Assembly (NCBI GenBank): GCA_009842675.1
Contig: VYEX01000015.1
Location: 1,459-34,141, forward strand
From: Acidimicrobiia bacterium
Lineage (GTDB): Bacteria > Actinomycetota > Acidimicrobiia > Acidimicrobiales > Bin134
DNA: 32,683 bases
Direction of reading: 5' to 3'
Under the pieces are notes generated by a model. That model was not told where the DNA came from. It did no database searches and saw only the letters and a program-made list of their open reading frames with translations. How positions within the stretch are numbered: the first letter of the stretch is position 1; every line of letters starts with the position of its first letter. The translations under genes were made by a program, and so were the position numbers. Positions 7,357 through 15,486 of the stretch are shown piece after piece.

Positions 7357-8661
7357 CTACGCCACCAGTCGGACGCGTTGGTGTTTGACGGCCCCGAGGT
7401 GGAGGTGGCCGTGGCGCTCAGGCTCGTCGACCAACTCCAGGCGGGGCAGCACGGGCAGGATTGCTTTGAGCATGGCTCGAAGCTCCCAGCGGGCCAGGTT
7501 GGCGCCCAAACAGAAGTGGACACCGTGGCCGAAGGCCATGTGGTGGTTGGGGTTGCGGCCCACGTCGAAGCGGTAGGGATCGTCGAACACCGCATCGTCC
7601 CGGTTAGCCGATGGGTAGAACACGCCCACGGTGTCGCCCTCTCTGATCATTTGGCCGTGGCGCTCCACGTCGGCGGTGGCGGTGCGGGCGAACTGGATGA
7701 CCGGGGAGGTCCACCGGAGGATCTCCTCCACCGCCGGCTCGATCAGCGACTCATCGGCCAGGAGGCGGTCGATTTGATCGCGATTCTGGAGCAGGGCGGT
7801 CACGCCAGAGGTGGTGGCGTTGCGGGTGGTCTCGTTGCCGGCGCCCAGTAGCAGGGTGATGTAGCCGGTGAGCTGCTGGGTATTGAGCGGACAGCCGTCG
7901 ACCTCGCCCTGGACCACTGCGCCGGTGAGGTCGTCGCGGGGTTCGGCCTGGCAGTCGTCGATGATCGTGCCGATATAGGCGCTGAAGTCCTTGCCCATCC
8001 GGAACCTCAGGTCGTCGAAGGTCTCGCCCGGTTCGGCCCACCGCATGTTCTCCTCATCGTTGAACGCCATCTCGGTGAACTTGTGAACCTTCGACCAGTC
8101 CTCGATGTCCAAGCCCATGAGATCGCAGATGGTGGCCAGGGGCAGCTTGACCGCGTAGTCGAGTACCAAGTCGGCCTCGCCGTCGCGCTCCAGCACCTCC
8201 ACGAATTCGCCGGTGAACCGGGCGGCGTACTGGGCCAGGTGCTCCTCGTGCTCCCGCATGGCCCGGGGGGTGAACCGGCGGGCGGTGAGCAGGCGGAACC
8301 GGGTATGGCGGGGCCGGTCCAAAAAGACCATGTCCATGGGCTCTTTCAGATCCCACCCCAGTTCGGTGAGCCGCCGTTCCCGGCGCTCCCACATCCCCTT
8401 GTCCTCTTCGATGGAAGCGAGGCGGAGGCGGGGGCCGCCGTTGATGAACAGCTTGTCGTTGGAGGAAACCCAGTGGATGTCCTCGTGGCGGGTGATTGCC
8501 CAGAACGGCTCGATGTCGGGACGCTCGTACCAGTGCACCGGGGCTTCGGCCCTCAGCAGATCCCATGCGGACCATGGATAGCCGCGGCCGCGGTACAGAT
8601 CGGTGGAGTGAATGTCGATCTCGTTGAGGGATGTTGCCTTGGTGGTATCGGTAATTGTCAT
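7357..8661 (-). CDS. Cytochrome P450 monooxygenase
   Basis: A 434-residue soluble bacterial class I P450 needing a separate ferredoxin and reductase; neither is seen here. Motifs are all intact: I-helix oxygen-binding G-A-G-N-E-T-T (273-279), K-helix E-x-x-R (E313, R316), and the heme loop F-G-H-G-V-H-F-C-L-G with axial C384. There is no membrane anchor. The ATG at 8661 is preferred over an upstream in-frame start at 8724 because it is preceded by a GGGGGAA ribosome binding site and the extra 21 residues look non-native. It heads a group with a D-aminoacylase and an SDR. The overall pattern resembles actinobacterial P450s of sterol and terpenoid oxidation, but I cannot assign a CYP family or substrate. 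Confidence 0.93.
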   Translation of the reverse strand: MTITDTTKATSLNEIDIHSTDLYRGRGYPWSAWDLLRAEAPVHWYERPDIEPFWAITRHEDIHWVSSNDKLFINGGPRLRLASIEEDKGMWERRERRLTELGWDLKEPMDMVFLDRPRHTRFRLLTARRFTPRAMREHEEHLAQYAARFTGEFVEVLERDGEADLVLDYAVKLPLATICDLMGLDIEDWSKVHKFTEMAFNDEENMRWAEPGETFDDLRFRMGKDFSAYIGTIIDDCQAEPRDDLTGAVVQGEVDGCPLNTQQLTGYITLLLGAGNETTRNATTSGVTALLQNRDQIDRLLADESLIEPAVEEILRWTSPVIQFARTATADVERHGQMIREGDTVGVFYPSANRDDAVFDDPYRFDVGRNPNHHMAFGHGVHFCLGANLARWELRAMLKAILPVLPRLELVDEPERHGHLHLGAVKHQRVRLVA

Positions 8662-8837
8662 GTGCTGTTCCCCCGCAGTTCGATTGCAGAGACATATTGT
8701 CAGAGCAGCTTGCTTTTGCCGCAAGTGCTACCAGCAACCGGAGTGCGTCGGGTCCTGTCACCTACGGCGGCTTGCCCGTCGGAGCGGCCAAGTCCGCCTA
8801 CGGCGCCACCCCCCGCACACCTACCCCAGAACATCCC

Positions 8838-9749
8838 TCACTCGTCTCTCTTGGTTTTGAGGTTGTTCCAGAGTTGGGAGCGGAGGGGTTCGGGGGCGAC
8901 GAGTTGGAAGCTCTGGTCGTCTAGGCGGGCGAAGCCTTCCAACGGGTGGCCCGGGCGCCACCACAGTGCGTTGGGGCTGACCGAGTTGGGGCCGGCCAGA
9001 TAGCGGATGTAGCTGGCCGCCAGCATGGTGGCGGAGTTGTCCACGAACTGCTCGTCGAGTTCCACGGGACACACCATGACGGTGTGAGCCGCGGGCACGG
9101 TTATCACCGCGCCCATATCGCCGATGTCGGGAATGGTGCGGCCAAAGTCGAGAAGGTGACCAGTAACAAACAGGGTGTCGCCGGTGAGAATCTGGAATTG
9201 CTCGGGAGCATCGTCCCCCTCCAAGGGGGTCAGCGGCTCGTCCATCAGGGTATTGGCCAGCGCGGCTGCCATTACCTCGCCCTGCTCCACGCCCCATTCG
9301 CTGAAGTAGCTGCGGTCTACCGGGCAGGCCGCGCCGTCCAAGTCCACCGACAGACAGGCAGACAGTCCCAGTGGCAGAGGGTCGCTTACTGCATCGATCT
9401 GATTCAGATGATGGGCACCGACCACCCTGACCCGCAGATCGGGCTGGAGTTGCTCGTAGTTGCCCAGGCGCTCGGCCAGGAGGTCGGGCGCGAAATCGTC
9501 GAGGCGGGCAACGTGGCCGTAGATGATGAGCCGCCAATCTTCGGAGTCGACCGCCCGACAGGTTTGGGCCAGGTTGGACAGACCCAGCACGCAGTCCATG
9601 TCTTCGACAGTCACAGTGCCCTCGGCCTCGTCGACGGTGTGCTCGCCGAATCGGGCTTGCACGACGCTCTCCACGTGGTTGAGGAAGTCACGGAGTTGCT
9701 CTGGGGTCCACCACGGAGCCCAGGCGCAGGAAACAGGCGGAGCAGACAC
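8838..9749 (-). CDS. Conserved-looking protein of unknown function
   Basis: A 303-residue protein I do not recognise. It starts with GTG at 9749, five bases after a strong purine-rich ribosome binding site (AGGGGAGGAG). It has no signal peptide, membrane segment or repeated motif. The composition is acidic, with long alternating strands, such as D-L-R-V-R-V-V-G-A-H-H followed later by A-V-I-T-V-P-A-A-H-T-V-M-V-C-P-V-E-L, suggesting an alpha/beta cytosolic protein. It is divergent from the pyrE-like gene and separated from the following P450 by about 176 non-coding bases, so it may be a single transcript. The reading frame, codon use and start site say it is a real gene. No function is proposed. 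Confidence 0.7.
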   Translation of the reverse strand: MSAPPVSCAWAPWWTPEQLRDFLNHVESVVQARFGEHTVDEAEGTVTVEDMDCVLGLSNLAQTCRAVDSEDWRLIIYGHVARLDDFAPDLLAERLGNYEQLQPDLRVRVVGAHHLNQIDAVSDPLPLGLSACLSVDLDGAACPVDRSYFSEWGVEQGEVMAAALANTLMDEPLTPLEGDDAPEQFQILTGDTLFVTGHLLDFGRTIPDIGDMGAVITVPAAHTVMVCPVELDEQFVDNSATMLAASYIRYLAGPNSVSPNALWWRPGHPLEGFARLDDQSFQLVAPEPLRSQLWNNLKTKRDE

Positions 9750-9823
9750 AGGCTCCTCCCCTCATTCATCAGCATTAGAGGGGAAGTTTGAGCTGACCGT
9801 AGCGGGCCCGCGCTGGGGATCGC

Positions 9824-9867
9824 TTGTGGAAATATATTTATTTTCCTTTTATTTCCATTTATCTCAA
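9824..9867. promoter_or_regulatory. AT-rich divergent promoter region between 8838-9749 and pyrE
   Basis: This is a markedly A/T-rich island in otherwise GC-rich DNA, between two divergent genes. On the + strand TTGTGG (9824-9829) with 17 bases to TTTTAT (9847-9852) is promoter-like. On the - strand TTGAGA (9867-9862) with 17 bases to AAAATA is also possible. TTTCC is repeated. Function is inferred from position and composition only. Confidence 0.4.
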
Positions 9868-9907
9868 GCTAACAAGCCAGAACACCAGCGACTACTAGGC
9901 TGGGGAC

Positions 9908-10465
9908 GTGGCTGACGAGGCGCTTATTGACATCATCAAACGGCAAGGACTGCGAAGGCTGGACCAGCCGATAGAGCTGGCCAGCGGGGCCATGTCCAGC
10001 GATTTCGTCGACGTCAAGGTGGCCCTCTGTCGATGGGCCGACCTTCAGGTGGCCTGCCGGGCGATTGTTCAGCAGGTACAAGAGGCCGGCATCGAATTCG
10101 ATGCGGCCGGTGGGATGACCATGGGAGCCGACTCACTGGCGGTGGGTATCGCCGCCGAAACCGACGGCCAGTGGTTTTCGGTTCGAAAGGAGCCGAAGAA
10201 GCGGGGAACGAAACAGCAGATCGAAGGCACTCCCCTCGGGCCGGGCCACCGGGTGCTGCTGCTCGAGGACGCCACCACAACTGGGGGCTCAACAGAAAAG
10301 GCCTACGAGGTGATACGCGACACCGGAGCCGAGGTGGTGGCCGTGGCCACAGTGATCGACCGGGGCGACACCGCCCGTCGCCGCTTCGAAGCACTGGGCT
10401 TGCCCTACTTCCCCGCTGTTACCTACACCGATCTCGGCATCGAGCCGGTAGTGCCTCCTGGCTGA
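9908..10465 (+). CDS. pyrE: Orotate phosphoribosyltransferase-like protein
   Basis: A 185-residue type I phosphoribosyltransferase expected to join orotate to PRPP to give OMP in pyrimidine synthesis. The PRPP-binding loop is clear at about 115-128: a V-L-L-L strand, then E-D-A-T-T-T-G-G-S. The orotate-family features are an opening helix with I-E-L-A-S-G-x-x-S-x-x-F-V-D-V-K and a flexible basic loop V-R-K-E-P-K-K-R-G (about 96-104). The start is GTG at 9908 with a G-rich leader before it. It is a single gene, convergent with the D-aminoacylase at 10487 and without other pyr genes nearby, which is common for pyrE. Other OPRT-like phosphoribosyltransferases remain possible. Confidence 0.85.
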   Translation: MADEALIDIIKRQGLRRLDQPIELASGAMSSDFVDVKVALCRWADLQVACRAIVQQVQEAGIEFDAAGGMTMGADSLAVGIAAETDGQWFSVRKEPKKRGTKQQIEGTPLGPGHRVLLLEDATTTGGSTEKAYEVIRDTGAEVVAVATVIDRGDTARRRFEALGLPYFPAVTYTDLGIEPVVPPG

Positions 10466-10486
10466 GCCTTCCTAGGGCTAATCCCC

Positions 10487-12160
10487 TCAGGCGGAGCGCA
10501 GGGTGGTGGCAGGAAGGGTTCCCAGCTGGTCGAGCAGTGACTTGCCGTGGAGGCGGGTGGGTGTGCCGGCCACCAAGATGTGGTCGACGCCGGAGGGGGC
10601 GTCGGCGATGAGGCGCTCGCCGTTGGCGGGCATGTCGTGGACCCGGCGGATGGGACCGACGTCGAGGCTGTCCCAGTCGACCACGGTGATATCGGCCACC
10701 GCGCCGGGACGCAGGTAGCCCCGGTCGGGGGCCAGGCCCAGCATCTCGGCCAGCTCGCCAGTGAGCTTGTGGATGCCGGCTTCGGGGGCCATGACCTCGC
10801 GGTCGCGCACCCAGCGGGACAGGAAGTCGGTGGGCATTACCGCATCGCATATCTGTCCAACGTGGGCGCCGGCGTCGGACAGTCCCATCACCGCTCCCTC
10901 GGCCTGCATGAGGGAGGTCACGCCGTCGACCTCGTCGTTGGCGAAGGTGATCTCGAAGCGGGTCAGCAGCCCGTCGGCCAGCGCGATGTCGCACATGGCG
11001 TCCCATGGTGAACAACCCCGCTCGGCAGCCACTCCCCCAACGGTGTTGCCCACCAGCTCGGGCTGGTTGGTCGACTCCACGATGGCCAGGGTGTTCCATC
11101 GGGAGGCCAGCAGGCCGTTGGCATCGAGGTCGGCTTGCACCCGGGCCCGCCAGTCGGGATCGGCGTACAGGGTGGGGCGGTCTTCGTGGGCCAGGGCTAC
11201 CAGTTCTTTGAACGATCCCATGGTGTAGAAGGAGGTGGGCTCGATCATGGTGACGTGCTGGGTGATGGGACGGCAGGTGACCTGCACCCACACGTCGGCC
11301 CCGGAGGCCCGGCCGGCCAGGTGGTCGGCCAGCTTGGTGCGGTAGTCGGCCCGAGAGGAGGCAGCCGCCGGGTAGGTGAGGATGGACGACCAGTTGAGCC
11401 GGCGGCCCAGCTTGGGCTGGATGTCGTACACCCAGCGGTAGTTCTCCCCCGGCGCCACATGCACCACGCCCCGGCCGATCTCGGCGGTGACCCCGATGAG
11501 GGCCTCGGTCTCCTCCTGGGAGGCGGCGATGGACGGCACCGGACGGCCGCCGTCGCCCAAGTGGAATCCGGCCCGGTCGGTGGAGAAACCCAGGGCGCCA
11601 CCTTGGATGGCCTCAGCCACCGCCGCTTTCATCTGGTTGATTTCCTCGGGGGTGGCCTCCCGCTCGTAGGCGTCTTGGCCCATGACGTAGAGCCGCACCG
11701 CGGTGTGGCCTACGTAGCCGCCGAAGTTGACGGCCAGACCCCGTTGCTGGATCACATCGAGATACTCGCCGTAGGTCTCGAAGTCCCAGTTGACGCCGGC
11801 CTCCAAGGTGGCCACCCGCATGTCCTCAACCTTGTCGAGGGTGCGGATGAGCGAGGCTCGGTCGGCGGCCTTGGTGGGGGCGATGCTGTAGCCGCAGCTG
11901 CCGGCCACCACCGAAGTGACCCCGTGCCAGCACGACGACGACAGCCAGGGGTCCCAGAGCACTTGGGGGTCGTAGTGAGTGTGGCAATCGATGAAGCCGG
12001 GGCAGACGAGGCGGCCGGTGGCGTCGATTTCGGTGGGGGCCTTGACAGTTTCGTCGATTTCGGTGATGCGGCCGTTGGTGATGCCTATGTCGGCGCGGCG
12101 GCCCGGATTGCCGGTGCCGTCTATGACGGTGCCGCCGCGTATGGCTAGGTCGGCGTTCAT
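10487..12160 (-). CDS. N-acyl-D-amino-acid deacylase (D-aminoacylase-like amidohydrolase), copy 2
   Basis: A 557-residue amidohydrolase of the same family as 5628-7313 but clearly diverged from it. The start gives the family opening, with R-G-G-T-V-I-D-G-T-G at 8-17. Metal ligands are H60 and H62 in H-T-H-Y-D and C89 in G-S-C-G. The catalytic Asp is in L-S-D-A-G-A-H in the C-terminal third, and the chain ends with the small beta-sandwich typical of the family (G-A-V-A-D-I-T-V-V-D). It is cytosolic. It follows the BKACE gene by 46 bases on the same strand and so belongs to the dioxygenase/BKACE unit. It probably cleaves an N-acyl or cyclic amide bond; whether on D-amino acids proper is not shown. 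Confidence 0.88.
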   Translation of the reverse strand: MNADLAIRGGTVIDGTGNPGRRADIGITNGRITEIDETVKAPTEIDATGRLVCPGFIDCHTHYDPQVLWDPWLSSSCWHGVTSVVAGSCGYSIAPTKAADRASLIRTLDKVEDMRVATLEAGVNWDFETYGEYLDVIQQRGLAVNFGGYVGHTAVRLYVMGQDAYEREATPEEINQMKAAVAEAIQGGALGFSTDRAGFHLGDGGRPVPSIAASQEETEALIGVTAEIGRGVVHVAPGENYRWVYDIQPKLGRRLNWSSILTYPAAASSRADYRTKLADHLAGRASGADVWVQVTCRPITQHVTMIEPTSFYTMGSFKELVALAHEDRPTLYADPDWRARVQADLDANGLLASRWNTLAIVESTNQPELVGNTVGGVAAERGCSPWDAMCDIALADGLLTRFEITFANDEVDGVTSLMQAEGAVMGLSDAGAHVGQICDAVMPTDFLSRWVRDREVMAPEAGIHKLTGELAEMLGLAPDRGYLRPGAVADITVVDWDSLDVGPIRRVHDMPANGERLIADAPSGVDHILVAGTPTRLHGKSLLDQLGTLPATTLRSA

Positions 12161-12206
12161 GGGTTCAATTTAGGCGACTTGTTCCGCGCTCGACCGGGCT
12201 GGCGAA

Positions 12207-13094
12207 TCAGTGCTTGGTCAAATGCAACTTGTCGCGAACGGCTTCGGGGCCGAGGACTTCGTAGTTCATGGCTTCGAGGATGGTTACTGCTCGGGCCACC
12301 AGGTCGGCGTTGGTGGCGAGCTGGCCGCGGCTGAGGTAGATGTTGTCTTCTAGGCCGACCCGCACGTTGCCCCCGGAGATGGCGGCCAACCCGACATAGG
12401 GAAGCTGGCCGCGGCCCAAAGAAAACGCCGAGAAGATCCAGTCGTCGGGCAGGTTGTTGACCATGGCCATGAATGTGTTGAGGTCGTCGGGGGCGCCCCA
12501 GGGGATGCCCATGCACAGCTGCACCATGACCGGATCGTCGATGAGCCCTTCGTCCACCAGGTGCTTGGCCAGCCAGAGGTGGCCGCTGTCGAAGATCTCT
12601 ATCTCCGGGCGCACGCCCAGCTTTTGCACTTGCCGGGCCATCTCGTAGAGCACCGACGGGCTGTTGACCATGATGTAATCGCCCTCGCCGAAGTTCATGG
12701 TGCCGCAGTCGAGGGTGGTGATCTCGGGCATCAGCTCCCTCACGTGGGCCAGCCGCTCGGTGGCCCCGGCCATGTCGGTGCCCTCATCGGCGGGGGGCAG
12801 GGGCTCCTCGGCCGAGCCGAGGGTGAGATCGCCGCCCATTCCGGAGGTGAGGTTGAGCACCACGTCGGTGCTGGACGCCCGGATCCGCTCGACCACTTCG
12901 GCATACAGCTCGACGTCGCGGGCCGGCTCGCCGGTCTCGGGGTTGCGGACATGAATGTGGACGATGGCCGCGCCGGCTGCCGCGGCGTCGATGGCGGCCT
13001 CGGCGATCTGCTGGGGGGTGATGGGCACCAAGTCGGACTTGGACGTGGTGTCGCCGCTGCCGGTGATGGCACAGGTGATGAAGACTCCGGTCAT
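12207..13094 (-). CDS. BKACE (DUF849) beta-keto acid cleavage enzyme
   Basis: A 295-residue TIM-barrel enzyme of the BKACE family, which condenses a beta-keto acid with acetyl-CoA and splits it into a CoA ester and acetoacetate or its counterpart. Zinc ligands are visible: H46 and H48 in V-H-I-H-V-R and E249 in V-R-V-G-L-E-D-N, the same order as in the founding 3-keto-5-aminohexanoate enzyme. The ATG at 13094 is chosen because it overlaps the upstream dioxygenase stop as ATGA; an earlier in-frame start would add 18 unrelated residues. The coupling to a butyrobetaine-hydroxylase-like gene is suggestive, since some family members cleave 3-dehydrocarnitine. Family is secure; the substrate group is inferred from context. 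Confidence 0.92.
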   Translation of the reverse strand: MTGVFITCAITGSGDTTSKSDLVPITPQQIAEAAIDAAAAGAAIVHIHVRNPETGEPARDVELYAEVVERIRASSTDVVLNLTSGMGGDLTLGSAEEPLPPADEGTDMAGATERLAHVRELMPEITTLDCGTMNFGEGDYIMVNSPSVLYEMARQVQKLGVRPEIEIFDSGHLWLAKHLVDEGLIDDPVMVQLCMGIPWGAPDDLNTFMAMVNNLPDDWIFSAFSLGRGQLPYVGLAAISGGNVRVGLEDNIYLSRGQLATNADLVARAVTILEAMNYEVLGPEAVRDKLHLTKH

Positions 13095-14272
13095 ACGGGG
13101 GCCAGCTCGCTTTCTTGCGCTCGGCGGTTTAGAACCCGGAGCTTGCAATAGATGTCGTCGCTGTTGACGTAGCAGCCCCGGAAGAGGCGACGACCGGAGG
13201 CGGTTTCGAACGGCTCCCGGGCGTGTTGCACCCGCCGGTTGTCGAACACCGCCACATCACCGGACTCCAGCTTGTAGGTGATCAGAAATCGGGGATCACG
13301 AGATAGCTGGGCCAGCTTGTGTGCCGCCCGGTAGGCCCGGGGAACGTCTTCGGGGGCCATGTCGGGGTAGGTCCGCACCGGGTAGAACGTGCGCAAAGTA
13401 AGGGGTGTACCGGCCACGCCCAGATCGATCAGCGGCCCCGACCAGCGCCAGTCGACCTCGGCGCCCCGCCCGTGGAACACCCACGGCAGCGTGGTGAGGG
13501 CCTCGTAGGCCTCAGGGTCGTGCTCTTCGATGTGGCGGGCAATGGCCAGGCCGTCGCTCATCTGGCTGGCTCCGCCAACGCAGGAGTTCTCGATGCAGTG
13601 GAAGAACTGGAAACCCGGCGGCGTCTCTAACGAAGGTAAATCAGTGTGGGGGCCGAGGCCGATACTCATGTAGGCGGTGGAGGTGGGGTCGGGGACGGCC
13701 TCGATGTCCCACACCGGGCCGAAATGGGAGTCTCGCAGCACCCCGACCCGCCGGGCCACGGACTCCAATAGGTTGGGATCGAGCGAAAGCGACCTCAACC
13801 GGGTAAGCCCGTAGGCCGCCAAGTCGTTGAGCCACTGCCGAAACGTCTCGGGGTCGGACAGCACCGTCGGCCCGTGGTAGGTGACCGGTTCGGACAACAC
13901 CGTGGAATCCCAGGGGATGGGATCGGGAAGGAAGCTCTGGGGCCGGAACTGGCCGTCGGCGACGTGGCGAAGCCAGCCGGGGTGATAGCGAGAGACCACG
14001 CCGTCGTGGGTCCACCGCACCGCCAGCTCCCCGTCGGCCTTCACCCAGGCGTCGGCCACCCGCCAGTGGTCACCCAAGTCGCAGGGATCGAGTAGGCCCT
14101 CGCGGGAAGAGGGCTCGAGTTCGCGCTGCTCGGCCAGCCACCACCGGTAGCAACGCAGCTCGGCGCCGTCGGCCCACTCAGCCACCACGAACTCGCCGTC
14201 GAGACGAACGCCGCTAAGCGGATGCCACTCGTAACGATAAAAGTCAGGCGTGAGCGGTCCCGCCATCGCCAA
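13091..14272 (-). CDS. TauD-fold Fe(II)/2-oxoglutarate dioxygenase, gamma-butyrobetaine hydroxylase-like
   Basis: A 393-residue dioxygenase with the two-domain layout of gamma-butyrobetaine and trimethyllysine hydroxylases: an N-terminal DUF971-like domain (about 15-105) and a TauD domain (about 135-385). Iron ligands are H209 and D211 (P-H-T-D-L-P) and distal H350 (R-R-V-Q-H-A-R). Arg at 361-362 or 365 should bind 2-oxoglutarate. The segment P-G-F-Q-F-F-H-C after the H-x-D motif also follows the butyrobetaine hydroxylase pattern. The N-terminal Cys/His zinc site of that family is not obviously complete. It couples to BKACE by an ATGA overlap and is divergent from an amidohydrolase with only 17 bases between. 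Hydroxylation of a betaine-like substrate is probable but not proven. Confidence 0.82.
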   Translation of the reverse strand: MAMAGPLTPDFYRYEWHPLSGVRLDGEFVVAEWADGAELRCYRWWLAEQRELEPSSREGLLDPCDLGDHWRVADAWVKADGELAVRWTHDGVVSRYHPGWLRHVADGQFRPQSFLPDPIPWDSTVLSEPVTYHGPTVLSDPETFRQWLNDLAAYGLTRLRSLSLDPNLLESVARRVGVLRDSHFGPVWDIEAVPDPTSTAYMSIGLGPHTDLPSLETPPGFQFFHCIENSCVGGASQMSDGLAIARHIEEHDPEAYEALTTLPWVFHGRGAEVDWRWSGPLIDLGVAGTPLTLRTFYPVRTYPDMAPEDVPRAYRAAHKLAQLSRDPRFLITYKLESGDVAVFDNRRVQHAREPFETASGRRLFRGCYVNSDDIYCKLRVLNRRAQESELAPV

Positions 14273-14274
14273 AA

Positions 14275-14289
14275 GCGTATACCAGCAAT
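14275..14289. promoter_or_regulatory. Very short divergent promoter candidate with shared TATA element
   Basis: Only 17 bases separate the dioxygenase start (14272, - strand) from the amidohydrolase ATG (14290, + strand). GTATAC at 14277-14282 reads the same on both strands and could be a shared -10 core. On the + strand TATACC (14278-14283) ends six bases before the ATG, a leaderless layout. Downstream TACCGGTA (14295-14302) is a further palindrome. No good -35 is seen, so the call is weak. Confidence 0.3.
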
Positions 14290-15483
14290 ATGATTACCGG
14301 TATGCCTTCTCGCCAGCTCGATTTTCCGGTTTTCGATGCCGATAACCACATGTACGAGACCACAGAAGCACTTACCAAGCACTTGCCCGATTCCCACCGG
14401 GGACTAATCGACTACATCGACCACAACGGCCGCACCAAGATCATGGTGAGGGGCAAGATCAGCGAGTACATCCCCAACCCCACGTTCCAGCGGGTGGGCT
14501 CCCCCGGCGCCCAAGAGGAGTACTTCAAGCACGGCAATCCCGACGGCAAGTCGCGCCGAGAGATCATGAGGCCCATCGACGCACTGCCGGCGTTTTTCTC
14601 TCCCGAGCCCCGTCTGGAGCTGATGGACGAGCTAGGCCTGAACTACGCCATGATGTATCCCACATTGGCGTCGCTGGTGGAGGAGCGGTTCCGGGACGCC
14701 CCCGACGAGTGCCACATCGTCATCCATGCCCTCAATCAGTGGATGCTGGAGCACTGGACGTTCAACTACGAGGGCCGCATCTTCCCGGTGCCCATCGTGA
14801 CCCTGCCCATTGTGGACAAGGCCATCGAGGAACTGGAGTGGTGCGTGGAACGGGGAGCCCGAGCGGTTCTTATTCGTCCCGCCCCGCCTCCCGGCTTGCG
14901 GGGGCCGCGCTCGTTCGCACTGCCGGAGTTCGATCCGCTCTGGGAGCGGGTGGTGGAACTCGACGTGCTGGTGGCCATGCACGCCTCCGACAGCGGGTAC
15001 ACCCGATTCACCAACGAGTGGGAGGGTGCCAGCGGGGAGATGATGGCGTTCAACCAGTCGCTATTCCAGATGTCGGTGATGCACAACCGGGCCATCGAAG
15101 ATGCCGTGACCTCCTGGGTGGCCCACGGTGCGCTTACCCGGCACCCCAAGCTGAAGGTGGCCATCATTGAGAACGGCAGCTCATGGGTACGCCCACTGCT
15201 GTCCCACTTGGAGACGTGCTACCAGCGATTCCCCCACGCCTGGGAGGAACATCCCGTGGACGCCATCAGGCGCAATATCTGGATCCACCCCTTCCACGAG
15301 GACGACCCGGTGGGGCTGATCGACGTGGTGGGCGTGGACAACGTGGTGTTCGGCTCGGACTACCCCCATGTGGAGGGCATGGCCGACCCGATCTCGTTTG
15401 TGGATCAGCTCGAAGGGCTACCCGACGACCACGTTCGCAAGGTAATGGGCGGCAACATGTCCCGCCTGATGAAGGTGGCCTAG
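14290..15483 (+). CDS. Amidohydrolase-2 family metal-dependent hydrolase/decarboxylase A
   Basis: A 397-residue TIM-barrel protein of the amidohydrolase-2 (ACMSD-like) family, which hydrolyses or decarboxylates ring and acid substrates. The first metal motif is D-A-D-N-H (16-20) instead of H-x-H, as is common in actinobacterial members. H231 (A-M-H-A-S-D) and the Asp of G-S-D-Y-P-H near residue 358 complete the metal site. A second in-frame ATG at 14302 would remove four residues. It is transcribed opposite to the dioxygenase/BKACE unit and ends three bases from the convergent amidohydrolase at 15487-16839, to which it is related only distantly. The substrate is unknown. Confidence 0.85.
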   Translation: MITGMPSRQLDFPVFDADNHMYETTEALTKHLPDSHRGLIDYIDHNGRTKIMVRGKISEYIPNPTFQRVGSPGAQEEYFKHGNPDGKSRREIMRPIDALPAFFSPEPRLELMDELGLNYAMMYPTLASLVEERFRDAPDECHIVIHALNQWMLEHWTFNYEGRIFPVPIVTLPIVDKAIEELEWCVERGARAVLIRPAPPPGLRGPRSFALPEFDPLWERVVELDVLVAMHASDSGYTRFTNEWEGASGEMMAFNQSLFQMSVMHNRAIEDAVTSWVAHGALTRHPKLKVAIIENGSSWVRPLLSHLETCYQRFPHAWEEHPVDAIRRNIWIHPFHEDDPVGLIDVVGVDNVVFGSDYPHVEGMADPISFVDQLEGLPDDHVRKVMGGNMSRLMKVA

Positions 15484-15486
15484 GGC

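Noticed and set aside
7314..7595. Upstream extension of the D-aminoacylase frame by 94 codons
   Set aside because: It lies inside the P450 3' end in another frame and has Ser/Thr/Trp-rich shadow composition; the family start is at 7313.
8083..9003. Long plus-strand open frame opposite the P450 and unknown gene
   Set aside because: It is antisense to well-supported genes, with composition typical of a GC-rich shadow frame and no domain.
9758..9783. CCCCTC/GAGGGG inverted repeat with a 14-base loop
   Set aside because: The left arm is the ribosome binding site of the 9749 start on the minus strand; the arms are short and no T-run follows, so a terminator or regulatory hairpin is not supported.
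10466..10486. Possible terminator between the convergent pyrE and D-aminoacylase genes
   Set aside because: Only weak partial complementarity and no T-run is visible in the 21-base gap.
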